Assembly: GCA_023389895.1 (NCBI GenBank)
Contig: JAEWDX010000069.1
Coordinates: forward strand, 1-7,483
DNA from: Bacillota bacterium
Lineage (GTDB): Bacteria; Bacillota; Bacilli; Bacillales; Cytobacillaceae
Direction of reading: 5' to 3'
DNA length: 7,483 nt
How positions within the stretch are numbered: the first letter of the stretch is position 1; every line of letters starts with the position of its first letter. A model generated the notes under the pieces. The model searched no databases and was not told the origin of the DNA. It saw nothing but the letters and a program-made list of their open reading frames with translations. The translations under genes were made by a program, and so were the position numbers. Shown here piece by piece: positions 5,463 through 7,483 of the stretch.

Positions 5463-6512
5463 TTGAGCGAACATGAGAAAATTCGTTTGACATCGCTGTC
5501 AACAAAAGCTGGCTGAGGCAGCAAAATTGGTCCTGAGGACTTGACACAAGTTTTGTGTCAATTACCAAAACAAGAATCTGTGCCTGAATTGCTTGTCGGA
5601 AATGAAACTTCTGATGACGCAGGTGTTTATCAATTAACAGATGAAATTGCTTTAATTCAAACCGTCGACTTTTTCACGCCGATTGTTGATGACCCATATA
5701 TGTTTGGACAAATTGCTGCTGCTAACGCACTTAGTGATGTATACGCAATGGGCGGTCAACCTAAAACGGTACTTAATATTGTTGGATACCCAATTAAAAA
5801 ATTAGGTGCTGATATACTTGCTGACATTCTCCGTGGTGCAGCAGATAAAGTAAAAGAAGCAGGTGCGATTACAATCGGTGGTCATTCCGTTGATGATCAA
5901 GAGCCTAAATTCGGACTTTCCGTCACTGGAATTGTTCATCCGAAAAAGTTCTGGAAAAATGTTGGCGCCATCCCTGGCGATATGCTTATTTTGACAAAAC
6001 CAATTGGTGTTGGAATTTTAACAACGGGGGTTAGACGAGGAGCTGTAACAGCTGAGCAGGAAAAAGAAGTAACCGAAACAATGGCGCTGTTAAATAAAAC
6101 GGCCGCAGAAATTTTAACATCCTTCTCCCCTCACGCTGTGACAGACGTAACTGGATTCGGTCTGCTCGGGCATGCGAGTGAAATGGCACGTGGAAGTGAA
6201 GTCAGTTTTGAGATTCAGATGGAACAAGTACCAATGCTTGATGGTACATATGAGCTTTCGCAAAATGGTGTTGTCCCTGGAGGTTCGAAATCCAATCATA
6301 AATGGGTTGCTGAAGATGTCTATTACGAGCAAATTTCCATGGAAAACCAAATCATTCTCTGTGATGCGATTACTTCTGGTGGCCTCCTTGTCTCACTACC
6401 ATCAGAAGAGGCTCAAGCTTATGTTGAAAGATTACATAATGCTGGACTGTCTTATTCTGCGATTATTGGAAAAGTAGCTGAGAAGAAGGAAAAATTGATA
6501 TATGTGAAATAG
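5463..6512 (+). CDS. selD: Selenide, water dikinase (SelD), a selenoprotein with in-frame TGA = Sec18, 349 residues
   Basis: SelD makes selenophosphate from selenide and ATP, giving the selenium donor for SelA. From TTG 5463 the frame reads RLTSLSTKAGUGSKIGPEDL (residues 8-27), with TGA at 5514-5516 as Sec18. E. coli SelD has GAGCGCKI here with catalytic Cys17 and Lys20; Sec18 and Lys21 align with them. Later family blocks are intact: DDAGVY (47-52), TVDFFTPIVDDPYMFG, AAANALSDVYAMGG (about 86-99), GGHSVDD and VTDVTGFGLLGHASEMA. GGAGGT lies seven bases before the TTG, and no ATG is available in frame. Ordinary gene calling would start at 5541 or later and lose the glycine-rich catalytic segment. 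A 9-bp hairpin suited to be the SECIS follows the TGA. selW and selA are divergent. Confidence 0.95.
5541..5561 (+). promoter_or_regulatory. Candidate SECIS hairpin in selD
   Basis: TTGACACAA (5541-5549) and TTGTGTCAA (5553-5561) form a perfect 9-bp stem with loop GTT. The loop G is 34 bases after the TGA, within the usual bacterial range. A smaller stem nearer the TGA, GTCC-TGA-GGAC (5530-5540), has its loop G at 19 bases and is the alternative. The first is the more stable and shares the GU-first triloop with the selW hairpin. Confidence 0.65.
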
Positions 6513-6568
6513 AAAAATATTTCTAGCTTTTTCATAGTAAGTGTCATTTTTTAGATAGAGACCCTATT

Positions 6569-6670
6569 ATGAACAAAGAATGTTGCTCTGAAAAGCCTGT
6601 AAGGTATGTACTCGGAAAAGAATTAAATCTCCAAGCATTCCTTATAGGCTCATTCCATAATGAAGATTAA
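6569..6670 (+). CDS. Possible 33-residue ORF between selD and the N-acetyltransferase gene
   Basis: ATG 6569 opens a frame reading MNKECCSEKPVRYVLGKELN and so on, ending FHNED with TAA at 6668-6670, just before the ribosome binding site of the next gene (6671-6677). It has a Cys pair near the start. Upstream there is only a poor AGAGA-type ribosome binding site. Most of it overlaps a 15-bp stem (6594-6650), so the DNA may be conserved for RNA structure rather than for a peptide. I do not recognise the peptide; it could also be a fragment of an older gene. Confidence 0.25.
   Translation: MNKECCSEKPVRYVLGKELNLQAFLIGSFHNED
6594..6650 (+). repeat. Strong inverted repeat upstream of the N-acetyltransferase gene
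   Basis: AGCCTGTAAGGTATG (6594-6608) and CATTCCTTATAGGCT (6636-6650) pair over 15 positions with one mismatch and one G-T wobble, leaving a 27-base loop. No T-run follows, so it is not a simple terminator. It ends about 20 bases before the ribosome binding site of the next gene. It may be a leader RNA element or a vestige of a mobile repeat. Confidence 0.5.
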
Positions 6671-6683
6671 AAGGAGGATTTTC

Positions 6684-7424
6684 ATGGATGTTAAAGCGTA
6701 TTTAAAGCGAATATCTGTTGAAAAGCAAAGTGAGGCAACCCTTGATTATTTGACATTATTGCAAAAGCATCATATGGAAATCATTCCGTTTGAAAATCTC
6801 GATGTAATAAGAAAAGTAGAAATTAAATTGAACTTTGAACGTTTTTTTGAAAAAGTGATTAGAAATCATCGTGGTGGATTTTGTTATGAGTTAAACGGAT
6901 TATTTTTCCGATTATTGACTGAGCTTGGCTTCCAGTCACATTTAATTTCCTGCACGGTAAAAAAACCGAGCGGATGGGCAAAGCCAAATACTCACGCAGC
7001 GATCATTGTTACTCTTGGAGAGCCTTATCTAGTAGATGTTGGTTTTGGAGATTCAGTGCGTCAGCCTGTTCCGCTAACAGGTGAAGAACGAACTGATGTT
7101 AGTGGAACTTATCGGATCATTAAAAATGAAGATGACTTTTTTGATCTCCAAAGACTTGAAAATGAGGAATGGCGAATTCTGTATCGTTTTTCCGATACAG
7201 CGAAGCAATTAGAGGATTTTTCCGAAGGATGTTTATACAATCAAACTTCTCCTGATTCAACATTCACCCATGGTGATATAGTGACAATTGCAACTGAATT
7301 TGGTCGTATCACACTTTCAGACTTAACTGTCACGGTAACGAAAAATGGAGAAAAAGAAAAATCGGAGCTAACGGAGGAAGAAAAAGATAAATTTATTGAA
7401 CAATATTTTCGCATTAAACTATGA
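6684..7424 (+). CDS. nat: Arylamine N-acetyltransferase, 246 residues
   Basis: NAT enzymes transfer acetyl from acetyl-CoA to aromatic amines and hydrazines through an acetyl-cysteine intermediate, in the cytoplasm. The catalytic triad is complete: C67 in RGGFCYELN (63-71), H104 in NTHAA and D118 in VDVGFGD. IPFENLD (34-40) is the usual N-terminal NAT motif. Length is slightly below the usual 260-280 residues. ATG 6684 is chosen because AAGGAGG (6671-6677) is six bases upstream; an in-frame ATG at 6660 would add eight residues and lies before that ribosome binding site. It is on the same strand as selD, with a 171-bp gap that holds a hairpin and no clear promoter. The physiological substrate is unknown. 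Confidence 0.93.
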   Translation: MDVKAYLKRISVEKQSEATLDYLTLLQKHHMEIIPFENLDVIRKVEIKLNFERFFEKVIRNHRGGFCYELNGLFFRLLTELGFQSHLISCTVKKPSGWAKPNTHAAIIVTLGEPYLVDVGFGDSVRQPVPLTGEERTDVSGTYRIIKNEDDFFDLQRLENEEWRILYRFSDTAKQLEDFSEGCLYNQTSPDSTFTHGDIVTIATEFGRITLSDLTVTVTKNGEKEKSELTEEEKDKFIEQYFRIKL

Positions 7425-7438
7425 AAATATGCTCGTAA

Positions 7439-7479
7439 AAGGATAGTTAAAATGGATAACATCCGCTTTAACTATCCTT
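7439..7479 (+). terminator. Terminator hairpin after the N-acetyltransferase gene
   Basis: AAGGATAGTTAAA (7439-7451) and TTTAACTATCCTT (7467-7479) form a perfect 13-bp stem. GGAT and ATCC inside the loop can extend it. The window ends four bases later, so the tail cannot be seen. Confidence 0.7.
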
Positions 7480-7483
7480 ATAA

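Noticed and set aside
5272..5516. The two in-frame TGAs as sequencing errors or nonsense mutations
   Set aside because: Two independent TGAs fall exactly on the redox-active residue of two families known to use Sec, next to selA, each with a hairpin at SECIS distance.
5541..6512. selD starting at TTG 5541 as a 323-residue protein
   Set aside because: It lacks a good ribosome binding site and the catalytic glycine-rich N-terminus, both of which are present if TGA 5514-5516 is read as Sec.
6114..7462. Other open frames overlapping selD and nat on either strand
   Set aside because: They are shadows of two clearly identified genes and lack start signals.
1..7483. CRISPR array, transposase, integrase or phage genes
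   Set aside because: There is no regularly spaced direct repeat and no such protein motif on either strand.

Overview
The window is AT-rich, with strong GGAGG-type ribosome binding sites, a sigma-G-type promoter, a small acid-soluble spore protein gene (sspP) and Bacillus-type Fur boxes. Together these point to an endospore-forming Bacillaceae bacterium that makes selenocysteine (Sec). The species cannot be named from the sequence.

Layout. Positions 1-1590 hold a ferrous iron uptake unit on the minus strand: feoA, then feoB, which runs off the left edge. A Fur-box promoter lies upstream of feoA, and a second, perfect Fur box lies between the two genes. Positions 1590-1883 hold no intact gene, only a decayed reading frame and overlapping hairpins. 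Positions 1884-2449 hold a short Gln/Glu-rich helical protein gene (minus strand) divergent from sspP (plus strand), which has its own sigma-G-type promoter and terminator. Positions 2531-3345 hold a SAM-dependent methyltransferase gene (minus strand) preceded by a possible 19-codon leader ORF and a hairpin.

The centre of the window (3418-6512) is a selenium cluster. selA (minus strand) makes Sec-tRNA and selD (plus strand) makes selenophosphate, the selenium donor for SelA. Between them on the minus strand is a gene that ordinary ORF calling misses completely: a 79-residue SelW-like (Rdx family) protein with a Cys-Met-Met-Sec redox motif, where Sec is encoded by an in-frame TGA. selD also carries an in-frame TGA exactly where other SelD proteins have the catalytic Cys or Sec, so its real start is 26 codons upstream of the first frame that looks open. 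Both TGAs are followed, at a suitable distance, by a hairpin with a three-base loop beginning GU, as expected of bacterial SECIS elements. The cluster therefore encodes part of the Sec machinery together with two products that depend on it. selB and selC are not in the window.

The right end (6569-7479) holds a possible 33-codon ORF that overlaps a strong hairpin, an arylamine N-acetyltransferase gene, and its terminator hairpin at the window edge.
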